DNA of 16,340 nt, taken from Oscillospiraceae bacterium. GTDB taxonomy: Bacteria > Bacillota > Clostridia > Oscillospirales > Ruminococcaceae. The stretch is taken from assembly GCA_900768245.1 (NCBI GenBank), contig CAAGCE010000023.1:1-16340 (forward strand). The letters run 5' to 3'. The translations under genes were made by a program, and so were the position numbers. This document shows, piece after piece, positions 1 through 7,626 of this stretch (within the stretch, counting starts at the first letter, position 1; every line of letters starts with the position of its first letter). Under the pieces are notes generated by a model. It saw only the letters and a list, made by a program, of their open reading frames with translations. It had not been told where the DNA came from and did not search any database.

Positions 1-158
1 TCTAAAAACCATAGTGCCTCAGATGCGCAGTCAGATTTTTCGTCAGATTGTATAGAAATTTCGCAGGCATACTGTCGTATGTCAAGAAATTTATGTGCAA
101 GATGACGTAAAATCTGCAAGCAGATGAGGTGCTAAGGCTTTAGCCGGTGGTTTTTAGA
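1..158. repeat. Long imperfect hairpin repeat (MITE/REP-like)
   Basis: The ends are an 11-base inverted repeat (TCTAAAAACCA at 1-11, TGGTTTTTAGA at 148-158). Pairing continues inward: the stretch around 14-46 (GCCTCAGATGCGCAG, CAGATTTTTCGTCA) pairs imperfectly with 102-132, and AAATTTC...GCATAC (57-74) pairs with GTATGTC...AAATTT (78-93). The whole unit folds into one arm of about 75 base pairs with bulges. No open reading frame is inside. Ends, size and lack of coding fit a non-autonomous intergenic repeat, but the left end coincides with the window edge, so it could extend further. Confidence 0.65.
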
Positions 159-252
159 GGTGACCATAATTTAGTGCCGCCGACATAGCATTACATACAA
201 TACAAGTCATCCTGATAAAGCTCGGCTATGAATATTATCTATATACACGGAA

Positions 253-284
253 CCCTTGCCACACTAAAAATGGTGTGACAAGGG
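253..284 (-). terminator. Possible terminator of the membrane/Cys-module gene
   Basis: CCCTTG (253-258) pairs with CAAGGG (279-284), and CACAC (260-264) with GTGTG (273-277), giving an 11-bp stem with one bulge pair and an 8-base loop. It lies 45 bases past the stop of the minus-strand gene at 329. The minus-strand tail is only moderately T-rich, so termination may be weak. Confidence 0.45.
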
Positions 285-328
285 ACATCTTATTTTGTTT
301 TCAGACTCTGTCTATGTTATTCTCATCC

Positions 329-1309
329 TTATAGCACATTATAGCAAACATTGCAAGAAGTATAACCCTTGTTTTTTGCATCATCTAAAGGTAACTGTAT
401 CAAATTTTTTCTACCCTTTATGCACAAACAATCGGTAGATGAATGATATTTTTTTCCTCCCGAGGTAACAACAACCATTGTTAATGTATCATTAGGTGCA
501 TCATTATCATTTTTATTATCCGATTCAAATACTTTTTCTATATGAATCGAATGATTATAATCAGATGATGTTTTCATCCAGTTATATTGTCCTAAATCAA
601 CATTCCATTTTATTGAAGCAGTTAGCCAATCTTTATCCCAATCGCTTTCAAATATTTCTGCTCTTTTATGACTCTCATCATAGGACATATCATTGTTCGA
701 GAAGAATTCTAAAGAATGCTTGTTTCGAATATCAAATAATTCTTGTGGACTTGGCTCCCTAACAAGTATTCTATAATAGTAGATTTCCCAGGTTTCTTTA
801 CTTAAACTTTTCCCTTTAGAAATATAACAAAGGATTTCTCGATTCATATCTGCTTTATAGCCTTCAGAGCATTGGTCATATAATGTCAGATTACATACAT
901 GCTTATCATTAATATTAAACGATTTGTTTAATCTGTAATTCTTTAATTCTGATTCTTGTTGTTTTGCTTTTGCCTGTTGATTAGCAATTCTTTCCTGTCT
1001 TTCGTCATCGGTTTCGTGAGAAAGCTTAAATTTATTTATAAAGTAAGCAAAAATGCAAATCATTTCAGCCAATGTAATCAATGCTAAAAACCATCCACCA
1101 TCATCCATAGCATCTTCAAATCCAAAAGTCAAAACTGAAAGAAATGTAACAACCGGTGCACCTATAAGGATAAATCCAACCAATATGATACCTAAAGCGT
1201 TATTGGCAGCCTCTTCATTATCTTTATAAAGTGCATACCCAATCATAAAAATAACAGCAAGTGGAGGACAAAATACAGTTAAAATCAATAAAACTATTGT
1301 TGATGTCAT
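329..1309 (-). CDS. Membrane protein with C-terminal Cys/His (putative zinc) module
   Basis: The 326-residue product has three hydrophobic segments (about 4-28, 38-62 and 73-93), then a charged, probably coiled stretch rich in Gln, Lys and Glu (about 100-125), then a soluble region. The last 40 residues hold H289, C294, C296, C319 and C322 in the pattern K-Y-H-x4-C...G-Y-T-S-C-x2-C. This resembles the small Ada-like zinc-binding tail found on many secreted Firmicute proteins, and a relative ends the nuclease at 11879-13009. I do not recognise the family of the middle part. The ATG is directly preceded by AAGGA with almost no spacing; the good Shine-Dalgarno (AGGAGG, 1365-1370) serves an in-frame 14-codon ORF that stops just before this ATG. 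Translation may depend on coupling or start elsewhere. The gene looks more AT-rich than the hsd genes, which may mean recent acquisition. Confidence 0.7.
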   Translation of the reverse strand: MTSTIVLLILTVFCPPLAVIFMIGYALYKDNEEAANNALGIILVGFILIGAPVVTFLSVLTFGFEDAMDDGGWFLALITLAEMICIFAYFINKFKLSHETDDERQERIANQQAKAKQQESELKNYRLNKSFNINDKHVCNLTLYDQCSEGYKADMNREILCYISKGKSLSKETWEIYYYRILVREPSPQELFDIRNKHSLEFFSNNDMSYDESHKRAEIFESDWDKDWLTASIKWNVDLGQYNWMKTSSDYNHSIHIEKVFESDNKNDNDAPNDTLTMVVVTSGGKKYHSSTDCLCIKGRKNLIQLPLDDAKNKGYTSCNVCYNVL

Positions 1310-1312
1310 TCC

Positions 1313-1357
1313 TTAGGTAATTGGTTCTGTATGGCTGGGACGAGGAAATCTACGCAT
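1313..1357 (-). CDS. 14-codon upstream ORF, in frame with the membrane protein
   Basis: AGGAGG at 1365-1370 sits 7 bases before an ATG at 1357. The ORF reads MRRFPRPSHTEPIT and stops at TAA (1313-1315). After one more codon (GGA) comes the ATG of the downstream gene in the same reading frame. This is the best ribosome binding site in the leader. It is either a leader peptide coupled to the main gene or a former N-terminus cut off by a stop codon. Confidence 0.5.
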   Translation of the reverse strand: MRRFPRPSHTEPIT

Positions 1358-1407
1358 AAATAATCCTCCTGAAATGATATTAAACAATTACTATAGCTTA
1401 TAAATAT

Positions 1408-1436
1408 ATAATATCATTACTTTACTTGATTGTCAA
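1408..1436 (-). promoter_or_regulatory. Sigma-70 type promoter for the leader ORF and membrane protein
   Basis: On the minus strand TTGACA (1431-1436) is followed by a 17-base spacer and TATTAT (1408-1413). The Shine-Dalgarno of the leader ORF begins 37 bases downstream of the -10 box, which leaves a short untranslated leader. Confidence 0.8.
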
Positions 1437-1475
1437 CAAGTTAATATTGCCCCATCAAAAAAAATAAACGTTTCG

Positions 1476-1563
1476 TAACCGTCAAACGTCCCCCTATTGA
1501 CAAAACCAGCCACCGCCGTTTGGCAGTGGCTGGTTTTGTCAATAGGGGGACGTTTGACGGTTA
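1476..1563. repeat. Perfect 38-bp inverted repeat, REPIN-like
   Basis: Bases 1476-1513 are the exact reverse complement of 1526-1563, a 38-bp perfect stem. The 12-base centre can extend the pairing by three G-C pairs after one mismatch. The outer part of the arm contains AACCGTCAAACGTCCCCC. Outer arms of the AACCGT...CCCC type are, from memory, common in intergenic palindromes of Clostridia spread by REP-associated (Y1/IS200-like) transposases; none is encoded here. The hairpin lies between the recombinase terminator and the 1408-1436 promoter. Confidence 0.85.
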
Positions 1564-1568
1564 TTATT

Positions 1569-1589
1569 TAGGGGGACGTTGGACGGTTA
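1569..1589. repeat. Third copy of the REPIN outer arm
   Basis: These 21 bases repeat 1543-1563 directly, with one difference (GACGTTGGACGG here, GACGTTTGACGG there), 5 bases after the palindrome ends. It could also pair with the left arm at 1475-1495, giving an alternative, longer-range fold. Confidence 0.8.
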
Positions 1590-1615
1590 CAAAAATATTA
1601 AACAGTAAAAAAAAT

Positions 1616-1645
1616 AACCCTACAGAATTTAAACTCTGTAGGGTT
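1616..1645 (-). terminator. Bidirectional rho-independent terminator after the recombinase
   Basis: AACCCTACAGA (1616-1626) pairs perfectly with TCTGTAGGGTT (1635-1645) around an 8-base loop. The minus-strand exit is a T-rich tract (complement of 1602-1615). The plus-strand exit is TTTTTA, so it can work both ways. It lies about 60 bases past the recombinase stop at 1705. Confidence 0.8.
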
Positions 1646-1704
1646 TTTAGTGGCTCCCCAAGTAAATCTTAGCACTACCCACCTTTAACAATTTATTCAT
1701 CAAG

Positions 1705-3305
1705 TCAATTCAACTGACCGATGAATTTGTATTTTATTCTGACATTTTGTATGTATTCCCCTGCCGCCGTGTTTGTCCTCTCTCCGACCTCTATCTTATC
1801 CACCAGTGTGTTAAGGATTTCCTTGTTAAGACTCTCAACCTTTTTAAAGCGCTGCATAAGTCCGATAAATTTATCCACACTGTCAAAATGTTCGGTAGTT
1901 GATTTCAGATCCGATTGCAGTTTCTCTTTTTGTGCCGTATAACTTTCGATGCGATTATTGCATTCAGTTGACATCTGCTCAAAAAGCATTGCATTTTTTA
2001 TTACGCCGTCATAATAATCATCATATAGCTGCTTATACTTACGGCTCTCCCGTTCGATTTTCCTATCAAGCTCATCAAGCTCAAACTGAAGCTGATTAAC
2101 ATCGGGCAGCTTTTCCACTACCTTATGCATGACTTTTTCTCTGAACAAATCCGAATCCGTACAACAGTCACAAAGCAATGAATTTATATCAGCAAGCACT
2201 GCTTCATTGAGATCATCAAGCCTGATATTGTGTGTTGTACATCTCTCAACACCGGCTTTTCTGCCCCTGCTGTTTCCGCAAACAAAAAAAGTGCTCTTTT
2301 TCGGCGGTGCTGTTATCCACATTGTTCCGCCGCAGTCTGCACATACCAGAATGCTGCGATACATATTATCCACACATTCCGTCTTACGCTCCCGTCTGCG
2401 TCCGTCAAGCCTTTGGTGAGCTGCGTCCCATAACTCCTGACTTATAATGGCTTCATGTGCATTTTCGCATACGATCCACTCATCACGGGCAGTAGTCACT
2501 ATCTTCTGACTTTTGAAATTGACCTTTCTCCGTTTACCATAAATAATACGTCCAAGATAAACCTCATTATGCAGAAGATTATTGATCGAGGATTTATTCC
2601 AGCTGTAAGGATTCGGGTCACTGTAATCCCCTCTCGAGTAATCTCTCAGAGCAGCAGGACTGAGAATTTTGTTTTCCAACAGATAATCGGAAATTTTCTT
2701 CATACCCATTCCCTTGTACGCTACCATTTCAAAGATGTCCCTGACAACATCGGCATTCTTTTTATCAACGACAAGATGATTTCTTTCCGTAGTGGATTTT
2801 ACATAACCATATGGAAGGTATGGGTGAAGGAACTCCCCGTTCATCGACTTTGCCTTGAATGCCTGTCTGACTTCTGAGACACCTCCGCAGGATATATCTC
2901 ATTGATTGCACTTTTAATGGTGAGCATAAAGTCATATGTGCTGTTTGCGGTAATTACAGTGTTATCGGCAATTATTATAAAGTTGATGTTGTTTTCGGGG
3001 AAAAACATCTGCGTATAATAATTGACCTTTATTGATTCTCTGCCGAACCTTGACAAGTCTTTGACAACTACCGTATCGACCTTGCCTTTCTCAATGTCAC
3101 CTATCATTCGCTTGAACGCAGGGCGCTCAAAATTCGTACCGGTGTAACCGTCATCACAATAGAAGTCCACAATTTCTATGCGATTGGTTTTACAATACTG
3201 CTTTGCGATAGTGATCTGCGTTTCGATTGATATGCTTGTCCCATCGTTAAGATCATCTTCCGATAATCTGCAATAACAAGCTGCTTTTAATATTCTCTGT
3301 TCCAT
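1705..3305 (-). pseudogene. Large serine recombinase, broken by a one-base deletion
   Basis: Two overlapping frames encode one protein. The N-terminal frame (ATG 3305, AAAGGAA 8 bases upstream; stop 2841) is the resolvase catalytic domain with the nucleophile in Y-C-R-L-S (Ser15), plus D-G-Y-T-G-T-N-F-E-R-P and K-D-L-S-R-F-G-R. The second frame (to 1705) carries the Recombinase domain (H-P-Y-L-P-Y-G-Y), a zinc ribbon (C-A-D-C-G-G ... C-G-N...C) and a C-terminal coiled coil. Adding one G between 2870 and 2871 turns E-V-S-Q-K-S-D into E-V-S-Q-K-V-R-Q-A-F-K, the usual linker, and yields about 533 residues, a normal length for this family. A sequencing error cannot be excluded. As written, only a catalytic domain without the DNA-binding half would be made. 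The intact enzyme would integrate and excise an element at att sites. Confidence 0.85.
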
Positions 3306-3389
3306 AATCAAATTCCTTTCATTATGGTACAGCGAGTGATATTTGCAATTACATTTTACCATAGTAAAGCGGCAATGTCAATACAAATT

Positions 3390-3551
3390 TTACTCACATA
3401 TACTTTTCTCAAAAGCCTCAGCTCTCATACTATTTACCATTTCAGCTATTTTCTTTGCAATAAAATCTATGTATATACCCTCGAGATCATTTCCTGCCTC
3501 AGAAAAAGCTCTTTCAATTACAATAGTACATTTGATTTTTTTCTCTTTCAT
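3390..3551 (-). CDS. 53-residue small protein of the recombinase cassette
   Basis: An ATG at 3551 follows GGGAG with a 7-base spacer and opens a 53-codon frame ending in TAA at 3390. The product starts MKEKKIKCTIVIERAF and ends with a charged helix-like half (about residues 27-50). It lies between the HTH gene and the recombinase, on the same strand, 84 bases before the recombinase start. Small uncharacterised ORFs of this size often sit directly before large serine recombinases in Clostridia. That position suggests a helper or regulatory role, but the function is unknown. Confidence 0.6.
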   Translation of the reverse strand: MKEKKIKCTIVIERAFSEAGNDLEGIYIDFIAKKIAEMVNSMRAEAFEKSICE

Positions 3552-3584
3552 AATAGAACTCCCATTATAAATTATTTGCCTATA

Positions 3585-3995
3585 TCATAAAAGTTCCTCT
3601 TCACCAACTCCATTTACTCTTAAAAAATCATTATATTCACTTATAGTTCGGCTGCTCAAAAAAACATCTGATAATATTGCTTTATACAAAAGGTGCGTTC
3701 TGTTATGTCCCAGAGCAATCCCTCGTAACTCAAAAAGATAATCAGAACGTTCCCTATATAATCTTAAAGCAATACATATTTTCATTAGGCACTTTAAGGA
3801 GGGCTTGATTTCATTTTTTCTGTATCGGAATATTGTGCTTTTGTCTACAGAAATAAATTCTGCCAATTCGTCTGTATTTATGTTTCCATCGCCCATATAT
3901 CGCAACAGAACAATGCCAAAATCATCATCAGCAAGTTTTTCAGTAACCATAATATTGGTTTGCAAACATTTATTTTTCATAATTCTCGTATCCAC
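3585..3995 (-). CDS. HTH transcriptional regulator of the recombinase cassette
   Basis: The 136-residue protein has a Cro/XRE-like helix-turn-helix at about 41-75: T-D-E-L-A-E-F-I-S-V-D-K-S-T-I-F-R-Y-R-K-N-E-I-K-P-S. The C-terminal half (about 80-136) has no family I recognise. A GTG at 3995 is the longest start, with AAGGAG (4006-4011) 10 bases before it; ATG at 3980 (residue 6) is an alternative. An out-of-frame ATG at 3997, spaced 8 bases from the same Shine-Dalgarno, opens a six-codon ORF whose TGA overlaps the ATG at 3980 (ATGA), so the second start may be coupled. It is 33 bases upstream of the 53-residue ORF on the same strand, and probably controls the cassette. Confidence 0.65.
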   Translation of the reverse strand: MDTRIMKNKCLQTNIMVTEKLADDDFGIVLLRYMGDGNINTDELAEFISVDKSTIFRYRKNEIKPSLKCLMKICIALRLYRERSDYLFELRGIALGHNRTHLLYKAILSDVFLSSRTISEYNDFLRVNGVGEEELL

Positions 3996-4264
3996 ATAAG
4001 CAATTCTCCTTTATATTTTATAGTAACGTTTTTTACATACACATTGTAACACAATTACACATTAATTCCAAAGCGTATATACGCAACAAGAAAAATCGCA
4101 TTTACGCCATTTTGCCACAATATCATTTGAAAAAGCCATTAAAATGGCATTCGATAATTGCGTAAAGGCGCAACTGTGACTTTTGTAGATTTTATCAGCC
4201 TATTTTATCGCAAACTGCACAAAAAGACATAAAATCACAACAAAATACAATGTTATACATAAAC

Positions 4265-4299
4265 TAAAAGCACCCAAACTTAAAATTCGGGTGCTTTTA
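4265..4299. terminator. Perfect 11-bp hairpin, probable terminator
   Basis: TAAAAGCACCC (4265-4275) pairs exactly with GGGTGCTTTTA (4289-4299). The A/T-flanked GC core looks like a bidirectional terminator with short T-tails on both sides. It is the second strong hairpin past the end of the hsd operon. Confidence 0.55.
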
Positions 4300-4307
4300 C
4301 TCCTGAC

Positions 4308-4332
4308 GATGTAATACATAGTGTATTACATC
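4308..4332. repeat. Perfect 25-base palindrome with a three-base loop
   Basis: GATGTAATACA (4308-4318) pairs exactly with TGTATTACATC (4322-4332) around TAG. It is AT-rich and has no T-tail, so it looks more like a protein-binding palindrome or a cruciform than a terminator. It lies 8 bases from the preceding hairpin. Confidence 0.6.
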
Positions 4333-4420
4333 ATAAAACATATAAAATATTATACCACTTTATTGGGTCGAATTTTGTCGAAGCGCGTCAAAAACACGAT
4401 TATATTGTCAATCTATGCAA

Positions 4421-4449
4421 AAGCGGCAGTTAAATAATTACTGCCGCTT
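4421..4449 (-). terminator. Terminator of the hsd operon
   Basis: AAGCGGCAGT (4421-4430) pairs exactly with ACTGCCGCTT (4440-4449) around a 9-base AT loop. On the minus strand the stem is followed by TTTTGC. It is the first GC-rich hairpin after the hsdR stop at 4556. Confidence 0.7.
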
Positions 4450-4555
4450 CAGTCTGTATTCTGTATAAAGAGACAAATTTCTGCGGATAAATATATCAAA
4501 TCAATATTATTTAATCAGCGGCTTTTCAAAATTTTCTCAGCTCTAAACAATAAAA

Positions 4556-7500
4556 TTATTTGTTAAACTCCTTATAAAGTATCTCCGCAAGAGCCGCCAT
4601 CATAGCCTTGTACTTGCTTTTATTTTGGAACATAGAAGAAAACGCCTCTGTTTGTTCAATATAGCTTTCCTGGGCAACATCATCAAATGTTTTTGGAAAT
4701 ATACTTTCAGCAAATATCTGCGGATCTGATGTCTTGGCAATTTTTAAAAGCTTCTTATCAGCTTTCAGCTTATCGTGAAGAACAGTAAGCACTACCCTGT
4801 CCGCATCGGTGAAATTGCCGTTGAACATTTCATTTATTTTGTCTATCACTTCTTCAAGCGGCTCTTTCTTTTCTGGAACACCCTTCCCCTTTGCACTTGC
4901 GGGATCATATTCTCCGCTTGCATCAATAAGCTGTATATTACCCTTGAAGGTTTCCTCCAGTTTGTAAAATTCAAGTTTAAGCATTCCGTCCAGGTCGATC
5001 ATTACAGACGGGTCGGCAGGGAGTAGCCTCAGCAGATAGGAACAGAAGGTGTATTCCTTCTGCATATCCGTATCAAACATACGGCAGATCTGCGTAATAT
5101 AGCCATACCATTTGATATAGCTTCGGATAAGTCTGCGGAACTGATAACGTTCATCAGCAGCCAGTTTATTGTATCTGTCAGAAACGGGCTTTAATGCGGA
5201 AGTCATTCTGCCCATCATCTTGTCGTCCTGCTTCTTTGATGAGAAATATATATCAGCAAATGCCTTGACATCATTATCGGAATAGATGTTGTAACCTCGC
5301 AGCTCCTTCTGCGTCTGATAGATAAGGTCAACGTTTACTTCCTGCGAAAGTGATGTTTCCTGATAGAATGGCTGAAACGCCTCCTGTATATCCTCGGCTG
5401 TGTTTACAAAGTCAAGGATATATGTATCCGTCTTTCCGGGGCAGGTTCGGTTAAGCCTTGAAAGTGTCTGAACACACTTTACTCCACGAAGCTTCTTATC
5501 AACTATCATTGTATGAAGCAGCGGTTCATCAAAGCCTGTCTGATACTTCTCCGCAACAATAAGAACATTGAAATTCTCATTGAATTCTTCCTTTGTCTGT
5601 GTTTCGGAAATATGGCTTCCGTCCTTACGGACATTCAGTCCCGATTCGGTATAATCATTGCCGCCGTCATTTACAACACCTGAAAATGCAGCGAGTATAT
5701 CAATGTTATCATACTCCTCCTGCCTGATATATCTCTTTATCTCGTGAAAATACCGTACAGCCGCAAGACGTGATGATGTAACGACCATCATCTTTCCTCT
5801 GCCGCCGATAGCGTGAGCAGTCGTGGAACGGAATGTTTCAACAATTATCTGTGATTTCTGCGAAATATTATATGGGTGAAGATCCTCAAACCTGCGAATG
5901 ACCTTTGCCGCACGGGAAGCAGGTACTTCGGGATTATCGGGAATAGTCTTTGCAATCTTAAAGCAGGTCTGATATGTCATATAGTTCTGTAAAACGTCCA
6001 TAATGAAGCCCTCTTCAATAGCCTGCTTCATTGAATAAACGTGATACGGGTGGAAAGAGCCGTCTGCATATTCTGTGCCAAACATTTCAAGGGTCTTATC
6101 CTTTGGCGTAGCTGTAAATGCAAAGAAAGACAGATTTTTATGCCTGCCGTGAACGAGCATTTCACTTATCAGCTTGTCATTTTTGTCGATTTCTTCCTCG
6201 GACTTACCCTCAATTTCCGCATATTCTTTCAGAGCATCTTCGGTATCAGCAAGAGCTGCTTTCAGCTTTGTAGCGGACTGTCCCGTCTGTGAAGAATGGG
6301 CTTCGTCAACTATAACGGCAAAATTTCTTCCCTTTGTGTCGTCAACTTCTTCATATATAACAGGAAATTTCTGCAATGTGGTTACGATGATACGGCAACC
6401 GTCGTTTATAGCATTTTTCAAGTCCTTTGAGGTCTTGTCATCACCGATGGTTTCAACCGATCCGATAGTGTGGTCAAAACCCGAAATGGTGTTCTGAAGC
6501 TGTCGGTCAAGAACGGTTCTGTCAGTTACGATAATTACCGAGCGAAAAATCGGCTTATCGTTTATATCGTGAACAGCGGCAAGCCTGTAAGCTATCCAGG
6601 CAATGGAATTGGATTTTCCCGAACCTGCCGAATGCTGGATAAGATAATTCTTTCCTGCGCCGTTCTCCTTAACGTCAGATATCAGCTTTCTGACAACATC
6701 AAGCTGGTGATAGCGTGGAAATATGAGCTTTTGAACAACAAGCTTTTTCTTTGTTCCGTCAGCCTGCTTCTTCTGCTTTTCCTCTGTCTGCAAATTGAGG
6801 AATTTTTGCAAAATGTCAAGCATACTGTCCTTTTGCAAAACATTTTCCCATAAATATGCTGTTGGATATCCGTTGGGATTTGGTGGATTTCCTGCACCGC
6901 CGTTGTTTCCCGCACCGTTTGAACCCTGATTGAAAGGCAGAAAGAATGTATCAGCCTTTGCAAGCTTTGTTGTCATATACACATCTGTGTGGTCAACACA
7001 GTAATATGCAAGAATACGCTTGTTGAACTGAAAGCATATCTCCCTGGGGTCACGGTCATACATCCACTGCTTTTTCGCATTATCCACCGTCTGTCCCGTG
7101 TACTGGTTTTTCAGTTCGAGGGCAATTACGGGAATACCGTTCAGCACAAGCACCATATCAACGGAATTGTTATTCTGTGAGGAATAGTGCCATTGCCTTA
7201 CGCAGCTGCAAATATTCTCCTCATAGTGGACATTGGCAGTCTTGTTAAGGTGGGATTCGGGCTTGAAATAACATACACGAAAAAGAATCCCCCTATGCTT
7301 AAAGCCGTGACGCAGGATATTCAGCAGCCCGTCTGCATCGCAGGCATTGTTGAAAGCTGTAATGAATTTCTTAACCGGGTCACTGCCGCAGGTATTCTCA
7401 AAGCGTGTCCACTCTTTGGGCTGTGATTTTTTTATAAAGCCGATAAAGGTATCGACATAAAGGCCAACATCAGTATTGTATGTATCGGAAAGCTTCGTAT

Positions 7501-7576
7501 AACCGCCCATCGGTGACAGAAAAAAGCTTTCTATATCTTCTTCAAAGCGTTTTTCGTTTGTAACATTGATCCCCAT
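4556..7576 (-). CDS. hsdR: Type I restriction enzyme, R (motor and nuclease) subunit
   Basis: The 1006-residue protein is full length for HsdR. The N-terminal nuclease domain has the PD-(D/E)xK residues D140 and E154-L-K156 (V-I-A-L-E-L-K). The superfamily 2 motor follows: Walker A H-S-A-G-S-G-K-S (about 315-322), motif Ia T-D-R-T-V-L-D-R-Q, the DEAH box at 424-427, and T-A-T at 488-490. The second RecA lobe has V-V-T-S-S-R and, further on, E-K-Y-Q-T-G-F-D-E-P and Q-T-L-S-R-L-N-R. A Gly/Asn/Pro-rich linker lies at about 216-238. HsdR joins the HsdM/HsdS core, translocates DNA with ATP and cuts unmodified DNA at a distance. The ATG follows AAGGG with a 6-base spacer. It is the last gene of the operon, 50 bases after a 26-codon ORF. 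All key residues are intact, so it should be active. Confidence 0.95.
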   Translation of the reverse strand: MGINVTNEKRFEEDIESFFLSPMGGYTKLSDTYNTDVGLYVDTFIGFIKKSQPKEWTRFENTCGSDPVKKFITAFNNACDADGLLNILRHGFKHRGILFRVCYFKPESHLNKTANVHYEENICSCVRQWHYSSQNNNSVDMVLVLNGIPVIALELKNQYTGQTVDNAKKQWMYDRDPREICFQFNKRILAYYCVDHTDVYMTTKLAKADTFFLPFNQGSNGAGNNGGAGNPPNPNGYPTAYLWENVLQKDSMLDILQKFLNLQTEEKQKKQADGTKKKLVVQKLIFPRYHQLDVVRKLISDVKENGAGKNYLIQHSAGSGKSNSIAWIAYRLAAVHDINDKPIFRSVIIVTDRTVLDRQLQNTISGFDHTIGSVETIGDDKTSKDLKNAINDGCRIIVTTLQKFPVIYEEVDDTKGRNFAVIVDEAHSSQTGQSATKLKAALADTEDALKEYAEIEGKSEEEIDKNDKLISEMLVHGRHKNLSFFAFTATPKDKTLEMFGTEYADGSFHPYHVYSMKQAIEEGFIMDVLQNYMTYQTCFKIAKTIPDNPEVPASRAAKVIRRFEDLHPYNISQKSQIIVETFRSTTAHAIGGRGKMMVVTSSRLAAVRYFHEIKRYIRQEEYDNIDILAAFSGVVNDGGNDYTESGLNVRKDGSHISETQTKEEFNENFNVLIVAEKYQTGFDEPLLHTMIVDKKLRGVKCVQTLSRLNRTCPGKTDTYILDFVNTAEDIQEAFQPFYQETSLSQEVNVDLIYQTQKELRGYNIYSDNDVKAFADIYFSSKKQDDKMMGRMTSALKPVSDRYNKLAADERYQFRRLIRSYIKWYGYITQICRMFDTDMQKEYTFCSYLLRLLPADPSVMIDLDGMLKLEFYKLEETFKGNIQLIDASGEYDPASAKGKGVPEKKEPLEEVIDKINEMFNGNFTDADRVVLTVLHDKLKADKKLLKIAKTSDPQIFAESIFPKTFDDVAQESYIEQTEAFSSMFQNKSKYKAMMAALAEILYKEFNK

Positions 7577-7626
7577 AATTATCCCTTTCTGTCAATACAG
7601 TTCATAATAACGCTTATTATCATTTA

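Larger units (their letters stand above)
3996..4555. other. 560-base gene-free spacer with palindromes
   Basis: I see no protein or RNA gene in this stretch. The right part holds three hairpins, listed separately. The left part is AT-rich with a 12-base palindrome GCGTATATACGC (4073-4084) and a short hairpin GCCATT...AATGGC (about 4135-4148). The palindrome lies about 78 bases upstream of the HTH start and could be an operator for that regulator. No convincing -35/-10 pair was found for the HTH gene; TTACAA with TACTAT at 18 bases near 4026-4048 is possible but weak. Confidence 0.5.

Noticed and set aside
1650..1672. The minus strand reads ACTTGGGGAGCCA, like the 3' end of a tRNA used as an attachment site
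   Set aside because: There is no T-arm consensus or any other tRNA part upstream, and I found no matching second copy elsewhere in the window.
2455..2877. 140-codon plus-strand ORF
   Set aside because: It lies opposite the clearly coding recombinase, has no ribosome site, and its product has no recognisable domain.
6470..6853. 127-codon plus-strand ORF
   Set aside because: It lies antisense to the conserved motor domain of hsdR.
6850..6930. Gly/Asn/Pro-rich insertion in HsdR (about residues 216-238)
   Set aside because: It lies in a linker between the nuclease and motor domains, and I recall similar linkers in other HsdR proteins; it does not interrupt a motif.
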